Shown here piece by piece: positions 9,941 through 18,820 of a DNA stretch of 64,000 bases. Location: the NCBI GenBank assembly GCA_017539165.1, contig JAFYHN010000085.1:18799-82798 (forward strand), given 5' to 3'. A program made the position numbers and the translations under genes. Source of the DNA: Eubacterium sp. (GTDB taxonomy: Bacteria; Bacillota; Clostridia; Lachnospirales; Lachnospiraceae). The notes below the pieces were generated by a model. That model was not told where the DNA came from, did not search any database, and saw only the letters and a program-made list of their open reading frames with translations. Position 1 is the stretch's first letter; every line of letters starts with the position of its first letter.

Positions 9941-10008
9941 GAATTGTCATCCCGAGCGAAGCGAAGTATTGTATTACTTTACTGCTTCGCTCGTCAGCAT
10001 GACAATTC
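9941..10008. repeat. Large imperfect inverted repeat between binding-protein and permease genes
   Basis: GAATTGTCAT (9941-9950) pairs with ATGACAATTC (9999-10008), and the inner arm GAGCGAAGC pairs with GCTTCGCTC. The intercistronic transcript could fold into a ~68-nt hairpin without a T-run. Such elements often protect the 3' end of the upstream message or lower expression of the distal genes, which would suit a high binding-protein to permease ratio. Confidence 0.75.
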
Positions 10009-10043
10009 AAGTTATATAATTATTTAATTCGATTCAGTAGATA

Positions 10044-11519
10044 TTACTCAACTGTTACAGCAAGGTTATCCTGTACCTGCTGCTTGAAGTCAGCGATAGC
10101 CTGATCTCTATCCTTCTCACCAGCTGTGTACTGACGTACCTGATCTCTCCAGTAAGAGTTGATTGTCTCATCATACTGTGTAAGGTTCTTACCATTTGCG
10201 TAAGCGTTAGCATCACCGAATACATCGAACATGTTCTGTCCGCCGAGGAAGTCAAGTGTTCCGTCTGACATATCCATAACTGTAGCTGAAGCTACACAGT
10301 CCTTTGTACCGCCATCACCATTCATTGTACCGTTAGCCCACATATACTGAAGTCCGTTCTCTGTACAATCAAGTGTGATCCACTCGATGATCTGTCCGAT
10401 AGCTTCCTTCTTCTCAGAATCCTTGTTAGCAAGAAGCCATGTACCACCCCAGAAGAAACCAACTGGAGGAGCACAAACTGCCCAGTCACCGTATGTACCT
10501 TCGCCTACTGCTTTACCACCACAGTTATCAGCAAGTGTGTAGTTGATAAGCCAAGCTGGTCCGAAGAATCCGAAGATTCCCTTCTCGCCTTCACCCTTCA
10601 TGTCAGCGAACCAAGCATCCTGCCAATCCTGTGTATCATTGTGATATCCATTATCTTTAAGTTTCTTAGAAATATCAAGGAACTCTTCTCTCTTAGGATC
10701 GATTGTAAGCTTTCCGTCTACAACCCAACCCTGATCAGAGCTGTTCTCGATAGCATGCCACATATCTCCGTCACCAGAAACGATTCCGTAGCCCTTCTCT
10801 TTAAGAGTTTCAGCTGCCTCCCAGAACTTATCCCAGTTCTGTGATCCAGCACCGATGATGTCAGCTACTTCCTTTGGATCATCTGTTCCGAATGCTTCTT
10901 TAGCGATTGAACGTCTGTAGATGAATGCACCACCTGTTGCCTGATATCCAAGACCTACAACCTTTCCTGATTCTGGGTTTGTTCCGATATCTACTGAGTA
11001 CTGAGCAATCTTAGCTTTGTCAATCTCAGCCTGAGTATCGATTCCAAGATCATCATATGGACAAGCATATGATGACATATCTCCCTGAGTATACTTAAGA
11101 ACGAATGCTGACTCTGCACAGTAAATGTCAGGAGCATCTGCGCCACCTGCAGCAAGTGCCTGGTCAAGAGCTGGCTGATATGCACCTTCTGTTGTAGCAA
11201 TGATTGTTGGGTTGATGTCATACTTGAAGTCAGGATGTGTCTCCTTAAACTTCTCAACCATGTTCTTAACTTCCTCTGTGAAAGTCCAAAGATTGATTGT
11301 TTCGCCACTTCCTGCTGCTGCAGAATCATCTGCTGCTGCAGAATCATCTGCTGCTGCATCTGCTGTAGCGTCATCTGCTGGAGCTTCTGTTGTGTCAGCA
11401 GCTGCTGGTGCTTCTGTTGGTGCCTCTGTTGTCTCTGATGCACTACCACCACAAGCTACAAGAGAAAGACCCATAGCCATGGCAAGTGAGAGTGCCATTG
11501 TTTTTTTGAACTTCTTCAC
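10044..11519 (-). CDS. Carbohydrate ABC transporter substrate-binding lipoprotein (family 1)
   Basis: 491 aa. A signal peptide ends in a lipobox (SLVACGG, Cys ~23). A low-complexity Ala/Asp/Thr/Glu linker with a DDSAAA repeat extends to about residue 72, where INLWTFTEEVKNMVEKF begins the extracellular solute-binding fold. WAVCAPPVGFFWGGTWLLANKDS is typical of family 1 sugar-binding proteins. It captures a sugar outside the membrane for the two permeases downstream. GTG at 11519 follows AGGAGG. The substrate is unknown. Confidence 0.9.
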   Translation of the reverse strand: MKKFKKTMALSLAMAMGLSLVACGGSASETTEAPTEAPAAADTTEAPADDATADAAADDSAAADDSAAAGSGETINLWTFTEEVKNMVEKFKETHPDFKYDINPTIIATTEGAYQPALDQALAAGGADAPDIYCAESAFVLKYTQGDMSSYACPYDDLGIDTQAEIDKAKIAQYSVDIGTNPESGKVVGLGYQATGGAFIYRRSIAKEAFGTDDPKEVADIIGAGSQNWDKFWEAAETLKEKGYGIVSGDGDMWHAIENSSDQGWVVDGKLTIDPKREEFLDISKKLKDNGYHNDTQDWQDAWFADMKGEGEKGIFGFFGPAWLINYTLADNCGGKAVGEGTYGDWAVCAPPVGFFWGGTWLLANKDSEKKEAIGQIIEWITLDCTENGLQYMWANGTMNGDGGTKDCVASATVMDMSDGTLDFLGGQNMFDVFGDANAYANGKNLTQYDETINSYWRDQVRQYTAGEKDRDQAIADFKQQVQDNLAVTVE

Positions 11520-11561
11520 AAAAAAACCCTCCTTTTATTTTTGTATTTGTGTTTGTCAATT

Positions 11562-11585
11562 TTGTTGTGTTTTGTTTCACAACAA
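11562..11585. promoter_or_regulatory. Candidate operator: perfect inverted repeat at the importer start site
   Basis: TTGTTGTG (11562-11569) and CACAACAA (11578-11585) are exact inverted copies with 8 bp between. The repeat covers the predicted transcription start of the binding-protein gene, a position where a repressor would block transcription. Confidence 0.5.
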
Positions 11586-11590
11586 GTTGT

Positions 11591-11619
11591 ATTATAGGGC
11601 ACATTAACCAATAATGCAA
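11591..11619 (-). promoter_or_regulatory. Promoter of the sugar importer operon
   Basis: On the minus strand TTGCAT, a 17-bp spacer, then a perfect TATAAT. The start would be about 11584, giving a ~65-nt leader. The rest of the divergent 384-bp gap (11520-11903) is AT-rich and carries no visible gene. Confidence 0.75.
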
Positions 11620-11903
11620 GTTTTATTTTCTTGTTTTTAAACATTTTTTATACACAATCACTAAAAATTTATATTTTTGTCAGAATTTTATCTCTTCTTT
11701 GCACTATTCATTTTTTTTATAATGTGTTACACTATAGCCCGATATTTATAGTAAAACTCTACAATTTATTGTGGAAAACATTATTCACCTGACTAGATAG
11801 TGTTGAATAACCGTTTGCGTAACCCAACCACAATATACATTACAATTTTTAATACAACCACTATATATTCGATTTTAATAATGAACAGAGGTAAAGATTA
11901 ACA

Positions 11904-12656
11904 ATGCGCCAAATGATGAAAGAATTTGAAGAAAAACCGATAGAAAAAAAAGAGGACAACCGACTCGAACTTCAGTCCATGTCAAAAAAGGAACGCAGGA
12001 AGATAAAGGCTGCCGAGCTTAAAGAAACAATGGAGGGCATGAATCCCTTCGAAAAAGTAAAATATCTTATATATTATTTTAAGGAAGCTATCATTTTCAT
12101 AGCACTTATCGGCATTTTGGCAGGTACTGTCGGCAAATCTATATATGATGCATCGAGACCAATAGTTATATCCTATGCAGTAGTTAACTGCTTGAATCAG
12201 CTGGATTTCAATTCATCTGCATTCGAAGAATATGCAAAAGCTATTAACAAATACAAAGGCTATCAGATAAAAGAGAACATCAATCTCGGTTTTACCGGAA
12301 AAGACAACTCAATAAGTGCCAGTCAACAGTACACAAACTTCCTTACTCTTTCAACAGACGACTATTACGATATCATATTCACCGATAAAGACGGGGCAGA
12401 CTTCTGTTCAAGAGAAAGCGCATTTCTTCCTTTGGACAGCTATCTTGACAAAGAACACTATGACCTGATCAATGATCGTATATACTCAGCAAAAGACAAA
12501 GACGGTAACTTACAGCAGTTTGCCATAGATATCTCCGACACAGAATTCGCCAAGTCCCTTAACATCGGCTACAACGACATATACATCGGCTTCACTGGCG
12601 ATCAGGAACGAAACATCCAGGCAGTATACGACTTCCTTGACTATCTCTTCAAATAA
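11904..12656 (+). CDS. Membrane-anchored protein with binding-protein-like C-terminal half, unknown function
   Basis: 250 aa. A charged cytoplasmic N-terminus of ~65 residues is followed by one membrane helix (~66-85). The extracellular part contains YYDIIFTDKDGADF and FLPLDSYLD, wording seen in solute-binding proteins where a short residue stretch precedes the ligand site. It is much shorter than a complete binding protein. It is divergent from the sugar importer and could sense or help that system; this is inferred. An AGAGGT ribosome site lies 11 nt before the ATG; in-frame ATGs at 11913 and 11916 are alternatives. Confidence 0.6.
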   Translation: MRQMMKEFEEKPIEKKEDNRLELQSMSKKERRKIKAAELKETMEGMNPFEKVKYLIYYFKEAIIFIALIGILAGTVGKSIYDASRPIVISYAVVNCLNQLDFNSSAFEEYAKAINKYKGYQIKENINLGFTGKDNSISASQQYTNFLTLSTDDYYDIIFTDKDGADFCSRESAFLPLDSYLDKEHYDLINDRIYSAKDKDGNLQQFAIDISDTEFAKSLNIGYNDIYIGFTGDQERNIQAVYDFLDYLFK

Positions 12657-12690
12657 ACAAACATATCTGCTAATTATCATACAAACTAAA

Positions 12691-12726
12691 AGCTGACAAA
12701 CGAGCGATATTTTCTCGTCTGTCAGC
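12691..12726. terminator. Bidirectional terminator between convergent genes
   Basis: AGCTGACA-A-ACGAG pairs with CTCGT-C-TGTCAGCT. T-rich flanks on both sides let it serve the membrane-anchored gene (+) and the ABC-F gene (-). Confidence 0.75.
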
Positions 12727-12834
12727 TATTTTATTTCTCTTGTTATATCATTATTCCCGTAATCGCACTGCGCAACAAGCAAGGATATATTTGTGAAACC
12801 ATAAGGGTCGCGGTGTAAGAGCTTAGCAAATTTT

Positions 12835-14463
12835 TTATTGCTCCGAACTATCGTAGTTCATAATCTGTCTCTTACGAGCAAGTTCATCATTTTCAAGATA
12901 TTCATCATATGTACACTGCTTATCGATAAGTCCTGTATCTGTAAGCTCCATGATACGGTTTGCAGTAGTCTGGATAAACTGGTGATCCTGACATGCAAAG
13001 AGTACAACACCCGGGAACTTGATAAGTCCGTTATTAAGTGACGTGATAGCTTCCATATCGAGGTGGTTAGTAGGTTCGTCGAGTATGAGGACATTTGTTC
13101 CCATGATCATAAGCTTGGACAGAAGACATCTAACCTTCTCTCCTCCTGAAAGAACCTTGACTTTCTTAAGTCCATCCTCTCCTCTGAAAAGCATTCTTCC
13201 AAGGAATCCTCTTACATATGTAGCATCCTTCTCTTCCGAGAACTGTGTAAGCCAGTCAACGATAACAAGATCATTGCTGAATTCCTTAGTATTATCCTTA
13301 GGGAAGTAACCCTGTGAAGTTGTAACGCCCCACTTGTACTCACCCTCATCCGGCTCCTCTTCGCCGGCAAGAATCTTGAAGAGCATTGTTGTAGCCTGTG
13401 TCTTAGGTCCGACAAAAGCTATCTTATCTTCTCTTCCTACTGTAAATGTTATATCATCGAGTATTTTAACACCGTCAACAGTCTTTGAAAGATGCTGAAC
13501 TGTAAGAACCTCATTTCCAATCTCACGATTAGGTCTGAACTCTATAAATGGATACTTTCTGCTTGAAGGCTTAATCTCCTCAAGCTCAATCTTCTCAAGT
13601 GCTTTCTTACGTGAAGTAGCCTGCTTAGATTTAGAAGCATTTGCAGAGAATCTGGCGATGAATTCCTTCAACTCCTTAATCTGCTCTTCCTTCTTCTTAT
13701 TAGCTTCCTTCATCTGACGGATCATAAGCTGACTTGACTCATACCAGAAGTCGTAGTTTCCTGCGTATATCTGAATCTTTCCATAATCAAGATCTGCAGT
13801 ATGAGTACAAACCTTGTTAAGGAAGTATCTGTCGTGGCTGACAACAATAACTGTGTTCTCAAAGTTAATAAGGAACTCCTCAAGCCATGCGATAGCATCA
13901 AGATCAAGGTGGTTAGTAGGCTCATCGAGAAGAAGTACATCCGGATTACCGAAGAGAGCCTTAGCAAGAAGAACCTTGACCTTCTTGTTACCATCCAGAT
14001 CCTTCATCATAGCGTAGTGATCCTCTGTCTCGATTCCAAGTCCATTAAGAAGTGTAGCTGCATCAACTTCAGCATTCCATCCGTCCATTTCAGCAAACTC
14101 AGCTTCAAGCTCTGAAGCTCTGACTCCGTCTTCATCAGAGAAATCTTCTTTTGCATAGATTGCATCTTTTTCCTTCATTATCTCGTACAGTCTCTGGTTA
14201 CCCATGATAACTGTATCAAGTACACTATAGTCATCATACTTAAAGTGATCCTGCTCAAGAACCGATAGTCTCTCGCCCGGATCCATAGTAACATCACCGG
14301 TTGTAGACTCAAGCTGTCCTGAAAGAATCTTAAGGAATGTAGATTTACCTGCTCCATTTGCTCCGATAAGTCCGTAGCAATTGCCTGGGGTAAAGACAAT
14401 ATTTACGTCCTCAAAAAGAGCTTTCTTCCCAAATCTCAGGGAAATGTTATTTGCGCTTATCAT
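12835..14463 (-). CDS. ABC-F family ATPase with degenerate second nucleotide-binding domain
   Basis: 542 aa, two ABC domains joined by a charged linker (~240-320) and no membrane segments, as in ribosome-acting ABC-F proteins of the YkpA/YbiT group. NBD1 is intact: Walker A GANGAGKST, then DEPTNHLD and the switch SHDRYFL. NBD2 keeps the signature LSGGEKVR and DEPTNHLD, but its Walker A reads GPKTQATT, with no lysine, and its switch reads CQDHQF instead of SHD. It is cytosolic, probably a translation factor. ATG at 14463 follows GAGGAG. Confidence 0.88.
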   Translation of the reverse strand: MISANNISLRFGKKALFEDVNIVFTPGNCYGLIGANGAGKSTFLKILSGQLESTTGDVTMDPGERLSVLEQDHFKYDDYSVLDTVIMGNQRLYEIMKEKDAIYAKEDFSDEDGVRASELEAEFAEMDGWNAEVDAATLLNGLGIETEDHYAMMKDLDGNKKVKVLLAKALFGNPDVLLLDEPTNHLDLDAIAWLEEFLINFENTVIVVSHDRYFLNKVCTHTADLDYGKIQIYAGNYDFWYESSQLMIRQMKEANKKKEEQIKELKEFIARFSANASKSKQATSRKKALEKIELEEIKPSSRKYPFIEFRPNREIGNEVLTVQHLSKTVDGVKILDDITFTVGREDKIAFVGPKTQATTMLFKILAGEEEPDEGEYKWGVTTSQGYFPKDNTKEFSNDLVIVDWLTQFSEEKDATYVRGFLGRMLFRGEDGLKKVKVLSGGEKVRCLLSKLMIMGTNVLILDEPTNHLDMEAITSLNNGLIKFPGVVLFACQDHQFIQTTANRIMELTDTGLIDKQCTYDEYLENDELARKRQIMNYDSSEQ

Positions 14464-14517
14464 ATTTTTCTCCTCATTTTAGATTATTTTGCATATTCAG
14501 TCGTCTTCACTTCATTA

Positions 14518-15087
14518 TCAATCCGAAGGAAGTTCTTCTATAAGTTTTTCAATCAGTCGTTTCTTGCTGTAAATGTCATATCCCAGCATAAAGATAAACA
14601 ACAGCTTGTTAAGATATTCATCATCTTCTTTAGGGATTTTCTTATCAGCTATCTGTGCAGCTTTAACGACGCTTGATTCAATATTAAAATACTGGGGTTT
14701 TTCCATCTCGAAGGTTTTTGTATAGACCTCAAACAGCTTTTCGCTGTCCATTTCCTTTTCCACGATAGGCTTCATGATCTTTCTGATATCTTCTATCGAA
14801 ACGACATGCTTCAGATAGTAAATGTATATCAGAAGTATCAGATGATCCCTATCATACTTCTTCTTTTCCGGAGGCGGAACAAGCTTATTCTTGGTATAAT
14901 TGTTGATCATAGCCTTCGTAAGGATCTTGTCTTCTTCACCTCGAAGATTATTCTTCAGATGTTCTTCCATGAAACCAGTGAGTTGTTCCATATATAGTTC
15001 CATATCAGGTATATCATCCGGAACTATAAAATCCAGTTTAAGTTTTTCTCTTATCTCTTTTTTTAATTCACTGAGTTCCTTATCCAT
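14518..15087 (-). CDS. DUF1836 protein
   Basis: 189 aa. The N-terminal half matches the DUF1836 pattern with a predicted winged or MerR-like helical region: ILTKAMINNYTKNKLVPPP followed by KYDRDHLILLIYIYYLKHVVSI. The function is unknown; a DNA-binding regulator is often suspected from this pattern. It has no signal peptide. It lies 33 bp downstream of the CNNM/CorC gene and 54 bp upstream of the ABC-F gene, so it is probably cotranscribed. Confidence 0.75.
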   Translation of the reverse strand: MDKELSELKKEIREKLKLDFIVPDDIPDMELYMEQLTGFMEEHLKNNLRGEEDKILTKAMINNYTKNKLVPPPEKKKYDRDHLILLIYIYYLKHVVSIEDIRKIMKPIVEKEMDSEKLFEVYTKTFEMEKPQYFNIESSVVKAAQIADKKIPKEDDEYLNKLLFIFMLGYDIYSKKRLIEKLIEELPSD

Positions 15088-15120
15088 TCCTGTTCCCTAC
15101 CACATTTTCGAAGCCTTATT

Positions 15121-16392
15121 TTAATAGATTGACGTGATAACATCAACCCTTTCAACTCGGTTTCTTTCAACACGACCGCATTTTAGCGTTGTATCTCCGG
15201 TTCTGACCATATCTCCCTCTTCAGGCAGACGGTCAAGAAGTTCTATCATCAGACCACCTATAGAATCATAACTATCCGACTCCAGGCTGGTGCCTATTGC
15301 ATCATTCAGATCATCAAGTCTTACCGCGCCGTCCACATCATAGTGTCCCGGACTGATCTCCTTGATCCATTCCTTCTCATGCTCATCAAACTCATCTCTT
15401 ATATCACCAACGATTTCTTCTATCAGATCTTCCATGGTGATAAGTCCGGCAGTTACTCCATATTCATCAAGAACTATACACATAGTTACTGATGAAACCT
15501 TCATATCAGCAAAAAGCTCAGCTGTACGCTGATACTCATAAACAAATACCGGTTCTCTCATGATATCACGGATCTTGAGTTCACCCTTCTTCAACTTTTC
15601 CTGCTTCAGAAGAATATCCATGACATACAGTACACCGACGATATGATCCTTTGATTCTTCATAGATAGGGATTCTAGAATAGTTCTCCTCTTCTATGACA
15701 TTCATCAGCTCTTCATAATTTGACTCTACATCCAGGCAAACCATATCAGTTCTCGGAATCATTATCTCCTTGGATATAGCATCACCGAAGTCAACCACAT
15801 TTGTTATCATCTGTTTCTCAGTATTCTCGATGACTCCCTCTTCACTGCTGACATCAACAATCTTCAGAAGTTCACTCTCAGTCATCTGTTCAGGATTCTT
15901 ATCCGGATCAACCTTGAGTATCTTGAATATACCCCTACAGATTTTATCCATTATCCATATCACCGGCGTAAGAACTATCATCAGTATATATATCGGAAAT
16001 GAAAAAAACAGCGACATGCTGAGATTATTCAGACTGGCCAAGGTCTTCGGAGTTATCTCTCCGAATATAAGAATAAAAAATGTGAGTATACCGGTAGCCA
16101 CTCCCACATATCCGCTTCCGAACAGTTCAGTACAGAGCAACGTCATAAGCGCGGACGCTGATATATTCACTATATTATTTCCTATAAGTATCGTAGACAA
16201 AAGCTTTGAAGAGTCTTCTCTCATTTTGATGACTCGCCTTGCAGCTCGTCCTCTTCTTCCACCTTCATCCACAACTGTTTTTAACTTATTTAAACTTACT
16301 GTGGTAAGCGCCGTTTCCGCCGATGAAAAATACCCGGACAAAACCAGCAAAACCACAAGAAACACTAACTGTACTATGGAACCCGGCTCCAC
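15121..16392 (-). CDS. CNNM/CorC-family transporter (DUF21 - CBS pair - CorC domain)
   Basis: 423 aa. Domains in order are a DUF21 membrane region with about three to four helices (~5-175), including YFSSAETALTTVS; a CBS pair (~200-320), including MIPRTDMVCLD and GVLYVMDILL; and a C-terminal CorC_HlyC domain (~340-420). The family moves or senses divalent cations, chiefly Mg2+. The true start is GTG at 16392, 8 nt after GGAG and 4 bp from the end of yerC, so translation is coupled; longer in-frame starts would run into yerC. Confidence 0.87.
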   Translation of the reverse strand: MEPGSIVQLVFLVVLLVLSGYFSSAETALTTVSLNKLKTVVDEGGRRGRAARRVIKMREDSSKLLSTILIGNNIVNISASALMTLLCTELFGSGYVGVATGILTFFILIFGEITPKTLASLNNLSMSLFFSFPIYILMIVLTPVIWIMDKICRGIFKILKVDPDKNPEQMTESELLKIVDVSSEEGVIENTEKQMITNVVDFGDAISKEIMIPRTDMVCLDVESNYEELMNVIEEENYSRIPIYEESKDHIVGVLYVMDILLKQEKLKKGELKIRDIMREPVFVYEYQRTAELFADMKVSSVTMCIVLDEYGVTAGLITMEDLIEEIVGDIRDEFDEHEKEWIKEISPGHYDVDGAVRLDDLNDAIGTSLESDSYDSIGGLMIELLDRLPEEGDMVRTGDTTLKCGRVERNRVERVDVITSIY

Positions 16393-16396
16393 TTGA

Positions 16397-16696
16397 TCAC
16401 TCCTTCTCCTTTGAGATACCCATTCTCTCAAATACAAAATCATAACTTCCGTTTCCATCCATAGAACGGTTGACTCTGCTTATAGTTGCTGTAGACGCAC
16501 CAGTTTGCTTAGCAATCTCTACATAAGTTTTATTCTGATGCAGAAGTTTTGCAACTTCAAGTCTTTCAGCTATTGATAATACCTCATTTGTTGTACATAT
16601 ATCTTCGAAAAACTGATAGAATTCTTCTTTTGTTTTAAGAGTCATTATAGCCTCAAAAAAATCATCTACCGCTTCTGTTCTTATGGTTTTCGCCAT
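16397..16696 (-). CDS. yerC: YerC/YecD family TrpR-related regulator
   Basis: 99 aa, all helical. It carries the TrpR-like helix-turn-helix: ERLEVAKLLHQNKTYVEIAKQ followed by GASTATISRVNRS (~40-75). It is presumably a cytosolic DNA-binding protein; no ligand is known. It lies 18 bp downstream of the amylase gene and is coupled to the CNNM/CorC gene. Confidence 0.87.
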   Translation of the reverse strand: MAKTIRTEAVDDFFEAIMTLKTKEEFYQFFEDICTTNEVLSIAERLEVAKLLHQNKTYVEIAKQTGASTATISRVNRSMDGNGSYDFVFERMGISKEKE

Positions 16697-16714
16697 TCCT
16701 CTACCCTTTCGGAA

Positions 16715-18169
16715 TTATTTTGGTTCCTTACGAACCCAGACAGCCACGTCGCCTCTGTTCACATAGAAGTTTCCGCACCCGTCATTATCTATCTTAATAT
16801 TGTACTTTGCATTGCCCATAGCATCTGAGAAATGAGCTCCTGCAAACTGCTTTCCTATATACATCCTCTTTGTTCCGCCCTTGCCGTCAGATATCATAAC
16901 CGCCAGTCCGGAATCTTTATGTGCTCTGTCACCTTCTCTGGTCCATCCTATACAGTCCGGATCATCAAAGTAATCATGTTGCACTCCATAAGCTTTTGTT
17001 TTTCTCAGCTTCATAAGCTTATCCAAAAGCTGTTTTTTAGCTTTAATCTTATTATATGGTATCCCTTTATAATCACCATAAAATACGCAAGGATAACCTT
17101 CTTTTCTAAGAAGAATGATTGCATAGGCCATAGGCTTAAACCATTCTTCAACAAAGCTTTCCATAGGCTGTCCCGGCTGTGTATCGTGATTGTCTACAAA
17201 TGTAACAGCCTTTATAGGATTCTTCTGCATAAGAGTATTATCCAATATGGTTCTAAGATCATAAGAACCACCAGCTTTTGAACAATGGTACAGATTATAG
17301 TGAAGTGGAACATCAAATAGTGATGCTTCTGACTTAATCGCCTCCAGATAATCAGTAATCACTCTGACATCTCCATGCCAGTACTCTCCAACAGTAAACA
17401 ATTCCTTGCCCGTATATTCTCTAACTTTATACAGGAAATCCCTATAAAACGATGCAGGTATATGCTTCACGGCATCCAGTCTGAATCCATCGATATCCGT
17501 GGTATCAACATACCATACAGCCCACTTTACAAACTCTTCAAATACATCTCTGTTATTAAAATCTATATCAGCGCCCATCAGGTAATCGAAGTTTCCATTT
17601 TCACGGTCTACATCCTCACTCCACTGCTTACCCGAAAACTTATAAACAGATTTTTTAAAATGATCCTGATCCCAGTCAATTCCATCAAAGTGGTTCCAAT
17701 TCCAGGTAAAATCAGAATACTTTCCTTTTCTCCCCGGAAAAGTAAACTTGGTCCAGGCTCCTATAGTCTTTCCTTCTCCAACCATCTGATAACGGTTCGA
17801 CGAATTGAATTCTTCAGCAGTAACTTCTTCAACCTCATCTGCCCCCATCTTATGATTTAGGACAAGATCTCCGTAGACATTTATTCCTGCTTTATGAGCA
17901 GCTTCTATAGCATCAAGGTATTGTTTCTTTGTTCCGTACTTCGTCCTGACCGTACCCTTCTGATTGAATTCACCCAGGTCATAAAGATCATATGGAGCAT
18001 ACCCCACATCTTTTATCCCCTCAGCGCCCTTATAAGCAGGGGGCAGCCATAATGACGTAACTCCAGATTTTTTCAGCTTATCAGCATCCTTCTTAAGTAT
18101 ATCCCAAAGTGCCGGTTCGCTCTCCATATTCCACTCAAAGTACTGCATCATAAGACCGTTATCTAACAT
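16715..18169 (-). CDS. Intracellular alpha-amylase (GH13, cytoplasmic AmyA/AmyS type)
   Basis: 484 aa with no signal peptide, so it acts on maltodextrin or glycogen inside the cell. The GH13 regions are clear: DLVLNHK (region I), GFRLDAVKHI with the nucleophile Asp (~235), FTVGEYW with the acid/base Glu (~265), and FVDNHDTQP with the transition-state Asp (~330). The N-terminus MMQYFEWNM is typical of subfamily 5. ATG at 18169 follows AGGAGG. It lies 26 bp after the HD-domain gene and 18 bp before yerC. Confidence 0.93.
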   Translation of the reverse strand: MLDNGLMMQYFEWNMESEPALWDILKKDADKLKKSGVTSLWLPPAYKGAEGIKDVGYAPYDLYDLGEFNQKGTVRTKYGTKKQYLDAIEAAHKAGINVYGDLVLNHKMGADEVEEVTAEEFNSSNRYQMVGEGKTIGAWTKFTFPGRKGKYSDFTWNWNHFDGIDWDQDHFKKSVYKFSGKQWSEDVDRENGNFDYLMGADIDFNNRDVFEEFVKWAVWYVDTTDIDGFRLDAVKHIPASFYRDFLYKVREYTGKELFTVGEYWHGDVRVITDYLEAIKSEASLFDVPLHYNLYHCSKAGGSYDLRTILDNTLMQKNPIKAVTFVDNHDTQPGQPMESFVEEWFKPMAYAIILLRKEGYPCVFYGDYKGIPYNKIKAKKQLLDKLMKLRKTKAYGVQHDYFDDPDCIGWTREGDRAHKDSGLAVMISDGKGGTKRMYIGKQFAGAHFSDAMGNAKYNIKIDNDGCGNFYVNRGDVAVWVRKEPK

Positions 18170-18195
18170 AAGAGCCTCCTGTAATAAACTTCAAC

Positions 18196-18699
18196 CTAAA
18201 CCTGAACCATAGCAGGATTATAGTGGAGAATAGACAGTGTCTCCGCTCCTGCGCACAGTTTATCCGCTATGCACACAATCCTCGCCTCTCTTGAACGCGG
18301 AACTCTTGTCAGATTCAGAGGAAACATATGACAGTAAATGATCTCCTCCTCTACTCTGTTAAGATCAAAATCTCTTTTTGCATTTGCAAGAGACTTGAGA
18401 GCATGAGTAAACCCATGAAGATTATGATATTCATTTTTCTCATGCCAGTCATATAAAAAATAATCGTGAAGAAGCGCCCCTCTGGTAACACTCCTCAAAT
18501 CCACCTTATGCTTACTGCGAACAGCCAGCCATAAACTGATATACGCTACACATAATGAATGATCAAATGTAGTCGTATCTCCATGCTGTATAAACTGTCT
18601 CTCTTTATTAAAAAGCGAACTACCAAGGATATCCGCACCGTATTCGTATAGCATATCAACGATTATTTTATCGTATCCCAGCTTAACTATATCAACCAT
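18196..18699 (-). CDS. HD-domain metal-dependent phosphohydrolase
   Basis: 167 aa. HD-domain residues are seen as H in TFDHSLCVAY, HD in GALLHDYFLYDW, H in GFTHALKS and a distal D in CIADKLCA. It probably hydrolyses a phosphoester, possibly a nucleotide; the substrate is unknown. It is the first gene of the run that continues with amylase, yerC, CNNM/CorC, DUF1836 and ABC-F. An extended -10 (TGGTATACT on the minus strand at 18747-18755) lies about 50 bp upstream. Confidence 0.8.
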   Translation of the reverse strand: MVDIVKLGYDKIIVDMLYEYGADILGSSLFNKERQFIQHGDTTTFDHSLCVAYISLWLAVRSKHKVDLRSVTRGALLHDYFLYDWHEKNEYHNLHGFTHALKSLANAKRDFDLNRVEEEIIYCHMFPLNLTRVPRSREARIVCIADKLCAGAETLSILHYNPAMVQV

Positions 18700-18784
18700 A
18701 TAATTCTCCCCATTACATAGTTATACTAATGACCATAGTTAATTACAGTATACCACGAGTATATAAAAAAAGCGAGAAAGAAAT

Positions 18785-18810
18785 AAAGTGGAGCCCGCAA
18801 GCTCCACTTT
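18785..18810 (-). terminator. Intrinsic terminator of the zinc operon
   Basis: A 10-bp perfect stem AAAGTGGAGC/GCTCCACTTT with a 6-base loop, followed on the minus strand by a T-rich tract, 10 bp after the lipoprotein stop codon. Confidence 0.85.
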
Positions 18811-18820
18811 CAAACTATAT

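Noticed and set aside
10991-11607. Gln-rich and Ala-rich ORFs overlapping the binding-protein gene
   Set aside because: Out-of-frame and antisense readings of the low-complexity linker of the lipoprotein.
15770-16396. 208-aa plus-strand ORF
   Set aside because: Antisense to the CNNM/CorC membrane domain; its hydrophobic text mirrors the codons of the real gene.
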